NCBI GenBank assembly: GCA_020025545.1
Contig: JAHHRX010000001.1
Coordinates: forward strand, 49,824 to 113,823
Origin: Oscillospiraceae bacterium
GTDB lineage: Bacteria; Bacillota; Clostridia; Oscillospirales; Oscillospiraceae
DNA: 64,000 nucleotides
Direction: 5' to 3'
Shown in pieces: positions 23,985 to 31,752 of the stretch. The position numbers were made by a program, and so were the translations under genes. Each line of letters begins with the position of its first letter. Position 1 is the first letter of the stretch. The notes beneath the pieces are model-generated. The model saw only the letters and a list, made by a program, of their open reading frames with translations, was not told where the DNA came from and ran no database searches.

Positions 23985-24977
23985 ATGGATTATATTGTTT
24001 TGGATATGGAATGGAACCAGCCGTGGCCCGGTTCGCCCTCCGCAAAGAAGGTGCTGCCGGTGCAGCTCCGTGGTGAGATCATTCAAATTGGCGCCGTGCG
24101 GATTACCGAGGACCAGACGGTTGCGGATGAGTTCCAAGTGATGATAAAGCCCAGATTCTATCGGCATCTCAACCGACGGGTCAGCAAGCTCACCGGCATC
24201 AAGGAGCAGCAGCTCCGCCATGAGGGAATCCCCTTTCCGGAGGCAGCGGCAAAGTTCCGTGATTGGTGCGGAGAGAATGCAATCTTCCTCACATGGGGTT
24301 TTGACGATATCGGTATTCTGAGGGAAAACCTGCGGATTTTTGGCATGGACGAAAACTGGACAGGCCGCTGGTATAATGCCCAGATGATTTTTAATGCCCA
24401 GACCGACGGTTCCACCTCCCAGAAGGCTCTGAAAACGGCTATGGAGATCTTTAAGATCGAACCCAGCCGCCCGGCTCACGATGCCCTGGGGGATGCCTAC
24501 CACACGGCGCTGATCTGCGCCATGCTGGATCTCAGGCGGGGAACGGCGGAGTATGAAGAAGCTCTCAAAAGCCATGTCAATGGCTTCCATGGGGCAGAGC
24601 TTCCCGGCTGTATCGCAAGAAAGGTGTTCTATGACTTTGCAGATAAGCGTGCGGCACTGACCGCCATGGCAGGGGAACAGAACAAGTGTCCCGTTTGCGG
24701 CAGACAGATGCTGGGCTCCCGCTGGTTCTCCCAGCCGGGACACCGATACATGGATCTGGCATCCTGCCCGGAGCATGGGGATTTTTTGATTCGGGTGAGA
24801 TTGTCGGAGCAGCCCAACGGGCTGATACGGGTCAGCCGCCTGACCTACGAGGCTACCTCTGAAGCAGCTGCGGCCTATGAGCGCAGAGCGGAGAAGGCGG
24901 AGCCGGAGGAGCAGAGAAAGCCCCGCCGCCGCAGACGCCGCCGCGCTGCGGCTTCGGAAACGGCCGTAACGGAATAA
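23985..24977 (+). CDS. DEDDh 3'-5' exonuclease-family protein with zinc-ribbon-like tail
   Basis: This 330-residue protein begins with the exonuclease I motif VLDMEWNQPW (Asp and Glu), followed by a second Asp around FDDIGIL and the HxAxxD-type motif HDALGDAYHTALI, which together form the DnaQ-like active site. Residues about 210-275 contain CPVCGRQM and CPEH, a possible metal-binding ribbon. The C-terminus is a run of arginines that would favour nucleic acid binding. The likely role is trimming of RNA or DNA 3' ends, but the substrate is unknown. The gene stands alone with its own promoter and terminator. Confidence 0.82.
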   Translation: MDYIVLDMEWNQPWPGSPSAKKVLPVQLRGEIIQIGAVRITEDQTVADEFQVMIKPRFYRHLNRRVSKLTGIKEQQLRHEGIPFPEAAAKFRDWCGENAIFLTWGFDDIGILRENLRIFGMDENWTGRWYNAQMIFNAQTDGSTSQKALKTAMEIFKIEPSRPAHDALGDAYHTALICAMLDLRRGTAEYEEALKSHVNGFHGAELPGCIARKVFYDFADKRAALTAMAGEQNKCPVCGRQMLGSRWFSQPGHRYMDLASCPEHGDFLIRVRLSEQPNGLIRVSRLTYEATSEAAAAYERRAEKAEPEEQRKPRRRRRRRAAASETAVTE

Positions 24978-24985
24978 AAAAACGG

Positions 24986-25015
24986 AACCCCGGGGAGCAT
25001 TTCCCCGGGGTTTTG
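24986..25015 (+). terminator. Rho-independent terminator after the exonuclease
   Basis: AACCCCGGGGA pairs with TCCCCGGGGTT, ending in TTTT. Confidence 0.85.
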
Positions 25016-25028
25016 CAAAATAAAGTTC

Positions 25029-25057
25029 TTGACAGAATCCGTATAAAGTGGTAAAAT
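25029..25057 (+). promoter_or_regulatory. Promoter for the two tRNA genes
   Basis: A consensus TTGACA (25029-25034), a 17-bp spacer and TAAAAT (25052-25057), about 40 bp before the first tRNA. Confidence 0.75.
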
Positions 25058-25095
25058 GTGCAGAGCGGTGGGAAATGATTCCCCGTGACAATTAT

Positions 25096-25172
25096 GGGCC
25101 TTTAGCTCAGTTGGTCAGAGCCTCCGGCTCATAACCGGATCGTCCCGGGTTCAAATCCCTGAAGGCCCACCA
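25096..25172 (+). tRNA. tRNA with CAU anticodon, probably tRNA-Ile2
   Basis: A 77-nt cloverleaf with CCA encoded. Acceptor GGGCCTT pairs with AAGGCCC, the D arm is TTAGCTCAGTTGGT and the T arm has GGGTTCAAATCCC. The anticodon loop CTCATAA with the flanking CGG/CCG stem resembles the lysidine-modified tRNA-Ile2 that reads AUA more than elongator tRNA-Met. A tRNA-Met reading is possible. Confidence 0.9.
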
Positions 25173-25201
25173 GTGAATTAAGGCTTCAGCCTTTCATATA
25201 T

Positions 25202-25277
<76 letters not shown>

Positions 25278-25281
25278 GATA

Positions 25282-25306
25282 AACCACCTTTTTAGGTGGT
25301 TTTTTC
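25282..25306 (+). terminator. Rho-independent terminator of the tRNA operon
   Basis: AACCACCT pairs with AGGTGGTT, with a TTTTTT tail. Confidence 0.9.
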
Positions 25307-25340
25307 TTTTGCCAAAATGGAATATTGTGGACAAAAGTAC

Positions 25341-25369
25341 TTGCATCGGCTACAAATGTATGGTAAGAT
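25341..25369 (+). promoter_or_regulatory. Sigma-A-type promoter for brnQ
   Basis: TTGCAT (25341-25346), a 17-bp spacer and TAAGAT (25364-25369). Confidence 0.6.
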
Positions 25370-25381
25370 ATGCTCAATTGT

Positions 25382-25400
25382 ATTTGCACTATGTGCAAAT
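25382..25400. promoter_or_regulatory. Inverted repeat, candidate operator of brnQ
   Basis: ATTTGCAC and GTGCAAAT form a perfect 8-bp inverted repeat around TAT, at about +7 to +25 of the predicted transcript. A dimeric repressor could bind here. It does not match the CodY box. Confidence 0.45.
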
Positions 25401-25424
25401 GTATTTGAGGAGTTGTAGATAGAT

Positions 25425-26726
25425 ATGAAATTAAGCAAGAGAAATATGCTACTTATCAGCTTTATGCTGTTTTCCCTGTTCTTCGGTGCGGGCAATCTCA
25501 TCTTCCCGCCTTTTCTGGGACAGAACGCCGGAACCAAGACCGCTCCGGCGCTGATCGGCTTTTTGGCAACGGCGGTGATCCTGCCTGTGTTGGGCGTAAT
25601 TGTGGTTTCAAAATTTGACGGTTTGGATCAGCTGGCCAATCAGGTGGGGAAGCGTTTTTCTCTTGTGTTCACCATTCTGATTTACCTCTCCATCGGCCCG
25701 GGACTGGGAATCCCCAGAGCTGCATCCGTGCCGTTTGAAATGGCAGTTGCGCCCTACCTCCCAGAGGGAGCCAATCAGCAGCTGTTTATGCTGATTTATT
25801 CGCTGGTGTTTTTTCTGACGGCCTGCTGGCTGGCGATGACCCCCAATAAGCTGGTGAATCGGATCGGTCACATTCTGACGCCCAGTCTCCTGATTTTGCT
25901 GGTATTTCTCTTTGTTTCGTTCCTTTTCCGGGGCGAGGCGAACATAACAGCGGCACAGCCGGCCTACGAGGACAGCCCATTTATGAAGGGCTTCTGCGAG
26001 GGCTATCAGACCATGGACACCATTGCCGCCCTGAATTTCGGCTTGGTCATTGCCGTGACGCTGCGCTCCTTCGGCATTGAGCAGAAGGAAGGCGTGGTTC
26101 GCTACACCGTGAAGGCCGGCATTTTTGCCGGAACTATTCTCGCCGGTGTTTATCTGATGCTCACCTATATGGGAATGGCAAGCTCCGGCGTGTATCCCAT
26201 TATGGGCAACGGCGCTTGGACACTGCGGTGCATCGTAAAGCAGATCTTTGGTCAGCCAGGCGCCATTTTGCTGGCAACGATCTTTACATTGGCCTGCCTT
26301 ACCACCTGCGTGGGGCTGATTACATCCATTTCTCAGTTCTTTACCGGACTTTTTCCGAAAGTCAGCTATCGGATGCTGGTGCTCATTATTACGGGATTTT
26401 CCTTCGTGATCTGCAATCAGGGGCTGAATACCATCCTCAGCATTTCTGTCCCCGTGCTGAATGCTATCTATCCCATATCCATCGTGCTGATTCTGCTGGG
26501 ACTCTCCCACCGCTGGCTGGGAAACAATCGGTATATCTATCCGGTTACCATTACCGGCGTTGGCGTTGTCAGTGTGATCCATGCGCTGGAAAGTGCGAAA
26601 ATACCCATGGGATTTTTGGGCGGGGCAGTCAGCTACCTGCCGTTTTACGAGCTGGGCTTTGGCTGGGTCAGTGTGGCACTGGTGACGCTGGTGCTGGGCT
26701 GGCTTTTGGGCCGAATCAAAAAGTAA
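25425..26726 (+). CDS. brnQ: Branched-chain amino acid:cation symporter BrnQ
   Basis: This 433-residue, roughly 12-helix inner-membrane transporter imports leucine, isoleucine and valine with Na+ or H+. The N-terminal FSLFFGAGNLIFPPFLGQNAG segment and IGPGLGIPRAASVPFEMA are family hallmarks. The start has GAGGAG rather far upstream (about 12 bases). It has its own promoter and an inverted repeat operator candidate, and a bidirectional terminator separates it from the convergent tmcAL gene. Confidence 0.94.
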   Translation: MKLSKRNMLLISFMLFSLFFGAGNLIFPPFLGQNAGTKTAPALIGFLATAVILPVLGVIVVSKFDGLDQLANQVGKRFSLVFTILIYLSIGPGLGIPRAASVPFEMAVAPYLPEGANQQLFMLIYSLVFFLTACWLAMTPNKLVNRIGHILTPSLLILLVFLFVSFLFRGEANITAAQPAYEDSPFMKGFCEGYQTMDTIAALNFGLVIAVTLRSFGIEQKEGVVRYTVKAGIFAGTILAGVYLMLTYMGMASSGVYPIMGNGAWTLRCIVKQIFGQPGAILLATIFTLACLTTCVGLITSISQFFTGLFPKVSYRMLVLIITGFSFVICNQGLNTILSISVPVLNAIYPISIVLILLGLSHRWLGNNRYIYPVTITGVGVVSVIHALESAKIPMGFLGGAVSYLPFYELGFGWVSVALVTLVLGWLLGRIKK

Positions 26727-26732
26727 AAAATC

Positions 26733-26758
26733 AGCGGCGTGATCTCGGTCACGCCGCT
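26733..26758. terminator. Bidirectional terminator between brnQ and tmcAL
   Basis: AGCGGCGTGA pairs with TCACGCCGCT. An A run lies on the left and a weak T-containing tail on the right, serving both convergent genes. Confidence 0.75.
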
Positions 26759-26764
26759 GTTACA

Positions 26765-27913
26765 CTATTTATGAAAGATAACCCGCTGGCGGCGTTCCTG
26801 CCCCGCCGGCTCCGGGCCCTTTACGCAGAACAGACCGTAGAGATCGCTGCAGCGCTGCTCCAGTTCCCAATAGGGGTGGTCGGCGGCTTCTCCGGTGTGG
26901 AGAAACACTCCCGAAGATCGGGCCTTTTTGAGAATGGTTCTGCCGACTTCGCTGAAGCCCAGAACCCGGGTATAGGGGGCGGGGGTGCCAAGATCCTGTG
27001 CGGTGAGCCCCAGAAATGCGCACATGACCATCCGATCCAGACGGCTGCGGGTGTAGCGCTTGGATTTTGTACTTCCGAGTATTTGCTCCAAGGTGCTTTC
27101 CTGCCGCACAGCGTGCATCAGCTTTCTCCATAGCCCTTCGGATCCGTAGGGCAGGCTTTCAAACTCGGCATCCGTCATGGTGCGGAGCTTTGCCAGCATG
27201 GCAATTTCGCCGGTCTGCAAGGTGTGTATGGCGGCAGAACCCATAATTTTTCGGCAGCAGGGGGGCACATAGCTTTCCCATTGGTCTGCGTTAGTGATCA
27301 GCCGCCGCAGAGCGGTGGCAGAAGGATTTTCCTGATGGGGGAGGGGATCATGGTAGCCGCCTTCACGCCGAATGGGCAGGATTTCCATGAAACTGCCTTG
27401 GCTTAATATGGCCTTGCAGTATTCTACAGCTAATATATCATTGGGCAGCCGGGTCAGATCGGTTTCTAAGCCCATGCCTTCCAAAGCGGATTGACGGGCA
27501 GCAGGGAAAGAGATACCTGTATTCAGCTTTTTCCGCAGCAGAAGGGAAAAGCGGGGGGAGAGAAGGGCTTCGGCGGTTTCCATAAGGGATTGCGCCGTGC
27601 CGCTTTCGGTGCCAAAGGAAAGACCGTCACAAAAACCGGAGAGAATTTTCACGGCTCCCGCTGCAAAGCTCTCTGCCGAGGAAAGGGCACAGCTGACCGG
27701 CAGCTCCAGCACCAGATCTGCACCGCAGGCAAGGGCTGCTTCGGCACGGACAGATTTGTGAAATACAGCCGGTGCGCCTCGCTGTACAAAATTGCCGCTC
27801 ATCAGGCAGACCAAAGCGCAGTCCTCCCCCAATTGGGAGCGAATGGCACGCATTTGCTTCTGATGCCCCAGGTGCAGGGGATTATACTCACAGATAATGC
27901 CGATGATTTTCAA
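26765..27913 (-). CDS. tmcAL: tRNA(Met) cytidine acetate ligase (TmcAL, YlbM family)
   Basis: This 382-residue nucleotidyltransferase-fold protein is expected to form N4-acetylcytidine at the wobble base of elongator tRNA-Met using acetate and ATP. The N-terminal IIGIICEYNPLHLGHQKQM with its HxGH element, and CLMSGNFVQRGAPA, are characteristic. The start is TTG at 27913, preceded by AGGAGG; the ATG 30 bp upstream lacks a good site. It is divergent from acetate kinase. That pairing is suggestive, because TmcAL uses free acetate. Confidence 0.9.
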   Translation of the reverse strand: MKIIGIICEYNPLHLGHQKQMRAIRSQLGEDCALVCLMSGNFVQRGAPAVFHKSVRAEAALACGADLVLELPVSCALSSAESFAAGAVKILSGFCDGLSFGTESGTAQSLMETAEALLSPRFSLLLRKKLNTGISFPAARQSALEGMGLETDLTRLPNDILAVEYCKAILSQGSFMEILPIRREGGYHDPLPHQENPSATALRRLITNADQWESYVPPCCRKIMGSAAIHTLQTGEIAMLAKLRTMTDAEFESLPYGSEGLWRKLMHAVRQESTLEQILGSTKSKRYTRSRLDRMVMCAFLGLTAQDLGTPAPYTRVLGFSEVGRTILKKARSSGVFLHTGEAADHPYWELEQRCSDLYGLFCVKGPEPAGQERRQRVIFHK

Positions 27914-27951
27914 AAAACCCCTCCTTTTCCAAAAAAATTCCATGCAAGGGC

Positions 27952-27980
27952 TTGAGAAATTTCCCTTTATGAGCTAGAAT
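27952..27980 (+). promoter_or_regulatory. Sigma-A-type promoter for ackA
   Basis: TTGAGA (27952-27957), a 17-bp spacer and TAGAAT (27975-27980). Confidence 0.6.
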
Positions 27981-28050
27981 ATTAAAAGCTGTGAATATCA
28001 TACCACAATATAGCAAAAATGAAAATCAAATTTTTTAGGAGGCTATTTCC

Positions 28051-29244
28051 ATGAATGTTCTGGTTATCAACGCCGGCAGCTCTTCTCTTAAGTATCAGCT
28101 GATGAACCCCGAAACCGGCGATGTATCCGCTAAAGGTCTGTGTGAGCGTATCTATATTGACGGCCGTCTGACTCACAAGGTCGGCGACAGCAAAGTCGTT
28201 AAGGATATTCCGATGCCCACCCACTCCGAGGCCATTCAGGCTGTTCTGGAGATCCTGCAGGATCCCACCTATGGCGTGATCAAGACCACCGATGAAATCG
28301 ATGCTGTCGGTCACCGTGTCCTGCACGGCGGCATGAAGTTCAGCGATTCCTGCATCATTGACGATGCCTGCATCAAGGCCATCGAAGAGTGCATCCCTCT
28401 GGGACCCCTTCATAACCCTGCTAACCTGATGGGTATTCGTGCCTGCCAGGCGGTTATGCCCAACACACCTCAGGTCGCTGTGTTCGACACCGCTTTCCAC
28501 ATGACCATGCCCCCCAAGGCTTACCGCTATGCGATCCCCACTGAGTACTATGAGAACGACGACATCCGCCGCTACGGCTTCCACGGTACTTCTCATAAGT
28601 ACATTGCCCGCCGTGCTGCAGAGCTGATGGGCACCAAGAATTTCAAGATGATCAACTGCCATCTGGGCAACGGTTCTTCTCTGGCTGCCATCAAGGACGG
28701 CAAGTGCGTAGATACCTCCATGGGTCTGTCTCCTCTGGCAGGCGTTCCTATGGGTACCCGCTGCGGCGACATCGATGCCTGCGTGGTGCAGTTCATCTGC
28801 AACAAGTACGGCATGAGCGTGGATGACTGCCTTACCATGCTGAACAAGAAGTCCGGCGTGCTGGCTCTGTCCGGTGTTTCCTCCGACTTCCGTGACCTTG
28901 AGAACGGCGAGAAGGAAGGCAACGAGGACTGCATTCTGGCTTTGCAGAAGTTCTTCTACGAAGTTGCCAAGTATATCGGCGCTTACACTGCTGCGCTTAA
29001 CGGCATCGACCTGCTGACATTCACCGCCGGTGTCGGTGAGAACGGCCCCGAGACCCGTCAGGCTATCTGTGACTATCTGGGCTTCCTGGGCGTTAAGATC
29101 GACCCCGAAAAGAACAAGATCCGCGGCAAGGAAATGAAGATTTCCACCGAGGATTCCGCTGTTCAGGTTTGGGTCATCCCCACCAATGAGGAACTGATGA
29201 TTGCGCAGGACACTGCGGAGCTGGTAAACGCTGCCAGAAAGTAA
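28051..29244 (+). CDS. ackA: Acetate kinase
   Basis: This 397-residue enzyme converts acetyl phosphate and ADP to acetate and ATP, a major energy step in fermenting clostridia. It has VINAGSSSLKYQL, GHRVLHGG, FDTAFH, CHLGNGSSLAAI, PMGTRCGDID and TAGVGENG, covering the nucleotide and phosphate sites. Codon usage is strongly biased toward a few codons, fitting high expression. AGGAGG precedes the ATG. No phosphotransacetylase (pta) is adjacent. Confidence 0.97.
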   Translation: MNVLVINAGSSSLKYQLMNPETGDVSAKGLCERIYIDGRLTHKVGDSKVVKDIPMPTHSEAIQAVLEILQDPTYGVIKTTDEIDAVGHRVLHGGMKFSDSCIIDDACIKAIEECIPLGPLHNPANLMGIRACQAVMPNTPQVAVFDTAFHMTMPPKAYRYAIPTEYYENDDIRRYGFHGTSHKYIARRAAELMGTKNFKMINCHLGNGSSLAAIKDGKCVDTSMGLSPLAGVPMGTRCGDIDACVVQFICNKYGMSVDDCLTMLNKKSGVLALSGVSSDFRDLENGEKEGNEDCILALQKFFYEVAKYIGAYTAALNGIDLLTFTAGVGENGPETRQAICDYLGFLGVKIDPEKNKIRGKEMKISTEDSAVQVWVIPTNEELMIAQDTAELVNAARK

Positions 29245-29258
29245 GAAAATAAACCAAC

Positions 29259-29286
29259 GGGGCGGAGAATTTCTCCGCCCCTGTTT
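29259..29286 (+). terminator. Hairpin terminator after ackA
   Basis: GGGGCGGAGAA pairs with TTCTCCGCCCC across a tight loop, followed by TGTTT. The T tail is weak, so some read-through into pepT is likely. Confidence 0.7.
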
Positions 29287-29302
29287 AAATAGGAGGATCA
29301 AT

Positions 29303-30511
29303 ATGGAATCAGTTGTTGAGCGCTTCCTGCGCTATGTAAGCATGGAAACTACCTCCTGCGAGGATAACCCCACCTGTCCATCTACACCGGGACAGAGGGT
29401 GCTGGGCAAGGCACTGGTAGAGGAAATGAAGCAGATGGGCATTGCCGATGCCCGTATGGACGAAAATGGATACGTCTATGGTACCGTTCCCGGAGATCCC
29501 CGGCTGCCTGCCATTGGCCTCATTGCCCACATGGATACGGCTCCCGATGCATCCGGCGCCAATATCAAAGCCAGAATCGTTCCCTATGAGGGCGGCGATA
29601 TCTGCCTGAATGAGCAGGAAAATATTTGGCTGCGGGAGTCGGACTATGCCAGCCTGACCCGAAACCGGGGCAAGCACCTGATCGTCACTGACGGCACTAC
29701 GCTGCTGGGAGCGGATGATAAGGCTGGTGTGGCGGAAATCATGGCCACAGCGGAAAGACTGCTGACCATGCGGATGAACCATGCAACCCTGAAGATCGGC
29801 TTTACCCCCGACGAGGAGATCGGCAGAGGTGCCGATCGCTTTGATGTGAAGGGATTTGGGGCGGACTACGCCTATACCGCTGACGGCGGCACGGTAGGAG
29901 AAATCGAATACGAAAACTTCAACGCCGCAGGTGCCACCGTAGAATTCCACGGTCTTAACATCCATCCCGGCTCCGCCAAGGACAAGATGGTAAATTCCCA
30001 GCTCATTGCCATGGAATTCCAGAGCCTTCTGCCGGTGCACCAGCGCCCTGAATCCACCGACGGGTACGAGGGCTTCATTCATCTGACAGATATGGCCGGA
30101 GAAGTGGAAAAGACCACTCTGCGCTATATTATCCGGGATCATGATCTTGCGAAGTTTGCCGAGAAGAAGGCAATCATGGCTTCTGCAGCCCGCTTCCTCA
30201 ATGAAAAGTACGGCGAGGGAACCGTGGAGCTGACGGTTAAGGATAGCTACTTCAATATGAAAAAATGCATCGAGCCCTGCATGTATGTAGTCGAGCGCGC
30301 CAAGAGCGCTATGGCTGCTGCGGGTATGGAGCCGAGAGAGGTTCCCATCCGGGGCGGTACGGACGGCGCACGGCTTTCCTACGAGGGTCTGCCTTGCCCC
30401 AACCTTTGCACAGGCGGCGAAAATTACCACGGACGCTTTGAATATATCCCCGTAGAGGATATGGAGCAGTGTGTGGATATGCTGGTAGGAATTCTTACCA
30501 TGACCGAATAA
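29303..30511 (+). CDS. pepT: Peptidase T (tripeptidase)
   Basis: This 402-residue M20 metallopeptidase releases N-terminal residues from tripeptides in the cytoplasm. Zinc and catalytic motifs are LIAHMDTAPD (His, Asp), LGADDKAG, FTPDEEIGRGAD (Glu-Glu) and GGTDGARLS near the C-terminus. AGGAGG lies just before the ATG. It follows ackA by 58 bp and ends with a strong terminator that also faces the gene on the opposite strand. Confidence 0.96.
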   Translation: MESVVERFLRYVSMETTSCEDNPTCPSTPGQRVLGKALVEEMKQMGIADARMDENGYVYGTVPGDPRLPAIGLIAHMDTAPDASGANIKARIVPYEGGDICLNEQENIWLRESDYASLTRNRGKHLIVTDGTTLLGADDKAGVAEIMATAERLLTMRMNHATLKIGFTPDEEIGRGADRFDVKGFGADYAYTADGGTVGEIEYENFNAAGATVEFHGLNIHPGSAKDKMVNSQLIAMEFQSLLPVHQRPESTDGYEGFIHLTDMAGEVEKTTLRYIIRDHDLAKFAEKKAIMASAARFLNEKYGEGTVELTVKDSYFNMKKCIEPCMYVVERAKSAMAAAGMEPREVPIRGGTDGARLSYEGLPCPNLCTGGENYHGRFEYIPVEDMEQCVDMLVGILTMTE

Positions 30512-30521
30512 AAAACCGCAT

Positions 30522-30558
30522 AAAAAAACCGGGTTGCTGACTCAGCAACCCGGATTTC
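30522..30558. terminator. Bidirectional terminator after pepT
   Basis: CCGGGTTGCTGA pairs with TCAGCAACCCGG. An A run precedes it and ATTTCTTT follows, so it can stop transcripts from both sides. Confidence 0.85.
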
Positions 30559-30564
30559 TTTGTA

Positions 30565-30861
30565 TCAGCCTTCAAAATCATCTTCGCCGGCTACAATAGT
30601 ATCGGCGGAAGCTTCTTCCTCGGAAGCGACTTCTGCAGCAGCCTCTTCGGCACAATCTTCATCAGCAGCAAATGCTTCGGTTTCACCTACAGTCTCATCG
30701 GCGAAATCCGCATAAGTTACACAGTCACGGCACTTGCAGGAGCGCAGTGTTCTCTTTGCCCATGCAACGATCTTGTCACCATAGGTGGCGGCAATATATA
30801 CAGCACCGGCAACAGCAGCCAATACCACCAGAACTTTGACTACAACATTAAAAGCTTTCAT
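30565..30861 (-). CDS. Small membrane-anchored acidic protein
   Basis: I do not recognise this 98-residue protein. It has one N-terminal membrane helix (about residues 6-25), then a short basic, cysteine-rich segment (SCKCRDC) and a long acidic Ala/Glu/Asp tail. The tail probably faces the cytoplasm or is extracellular, depending on topology; the charge pattern around the helix is not decisive. Start ATG 30861 follows GGAGG. A good promoter (30896-30924) and the shared terminator make it a monocistronic unit. Confidence 0.65.
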   Translation of the reverse strand: MKAFNVVVKVLVVLAAVAGAVYIAATYGDKIVAWAKRTLRSCKCRDCVTYADFADETVGETEAFAADEDCAEEAAAEVASEEEASADTIVAGEDDFEG

Positions 30862-30895
30862 AGGAATTTCCTCCGTTTCGTTTGTTGTCCCTTTC

Positions 30896-30924
30896 AGTAT
30901 ACCCAAATAGCGACAAAATTGCAA
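30896..30924 (-). promoter_or_regulatory. Sigma-A-type promoter for the small acidic membrane protein
   Basis: On the minus strand, TTGCAA (30919-30924), a 17-bp spacer and TATACT (30896-30901). Confidence 0.65.
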
Positions 30925-30948
30925 TAGATATTTTGGGCAGAAATCAGA

Positions 30949-31752
30949 TTAAATATACCCGTACATCCCCCGGACGCTGACTTCTCCGGCGCCTATGGCC
31001 TCTAAATGGCCGTCGGGAAAACGGACGATCAGACCGCCGTCGCTGTCAATGTCCAGTGCTTTTCCGTGACGCACCTGCTGGTTCGAGAGAATGGAAACCT
31101 CCTGACCCAGAGTGATGCAGTCTGCCCGATACCGGTCTAAAACAGCATCCTTATGGATAAGATTCCGGGACATTTCTTCAAAGGCGGTGATCATGTTGGC
31201 TGCCAGTGCTGCCCGGTCTACGGGCTTTCCGGCAGCAAGAGAAAGCGATGTAGCGGTGCTGCGGATGTCATCAGGAAAGTCCTGCTCTGCCTGACGGCAG
31301 TTTATGCCGATGCCGATAACGGCATGATCTATATTGCCGTTTTCGCCGTTCAGCCCCAGCTCCGTCAGAATTCCGGCGACTTTTTTTCGGCCGATTACCA
31401 GATCGTTTGTCCACTTGATTCCGGGGCGCAGCCCTGTGGTTTTTTCCACAGCGTCGCACATGGCAACTGCGGCTGCGCAGGTCAGATGCATCAATTGGGC
31501 AGCAGGATATTGAGGGCGCAATATCACGCTCATATAGATACCCATTCCGCCGGGGGAGTAGAAGCTGCGTCCCATGCGTCCGCGGCCGCCGGTTTGCCGG
31601 TCAGCGATCAAAACGGACCCATGCGGTGCGCCCTGAAGGGCCATTTCCTTGGCTTTCGTGTTGGTGGAATCAATGGTATCAAAATAATGAATTTGACTGC
31701 GCCATGGATTCCGGCTGCCCAGCTGCGAGAGAATTTCTGAATACATACTCAA
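30949..31752 (-). CDS. birA: Biotin-[acetyl-CoA-carboxylase] ligase
   Basis: This 267-residue enzyme attaches biotin to carrier lysines through biotinyl-AMP. Motifs are FDTIDSTNTKAKE, the adenylate loop GGRGRMGRSFYSPGG, and KWTNDLVIGRKKVAGILTE. An SH3-like C-terminal domain follows. It lacks the N-terminal DNA-binding helix-turn-helix, so it is the non-regulatory (class I) type. The start is TTG 31752 overlapping the previous stop, or ATG 31746. It is cotranscribed with the membrane protein upstream. Confidence 0.94.
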   Translation of the reverse strand: MSMYSEILSQLGSRNPWRSQIHYFDTIDSTNTKAKEMALQGAPHGSVLIADRQTGGRGRMGRSFYSPGGMGIYMSVILRPQYPAAQLMHLTCAAAVAMCDAVEKTTGLRPGIKWTNDLVIGRKKVAGILTELGLNGENGNIDHAVIGIGINCRQAEQDFPDDIRSTATSLSLAAGKPVDRAALAANMITAFEEMSRNLIHKDAVLDRYRADCITLGQEVSILSNQQVRHGKALDIDSDGGLIVRFPDGHLEAIGAGEVSVRGMYGYI

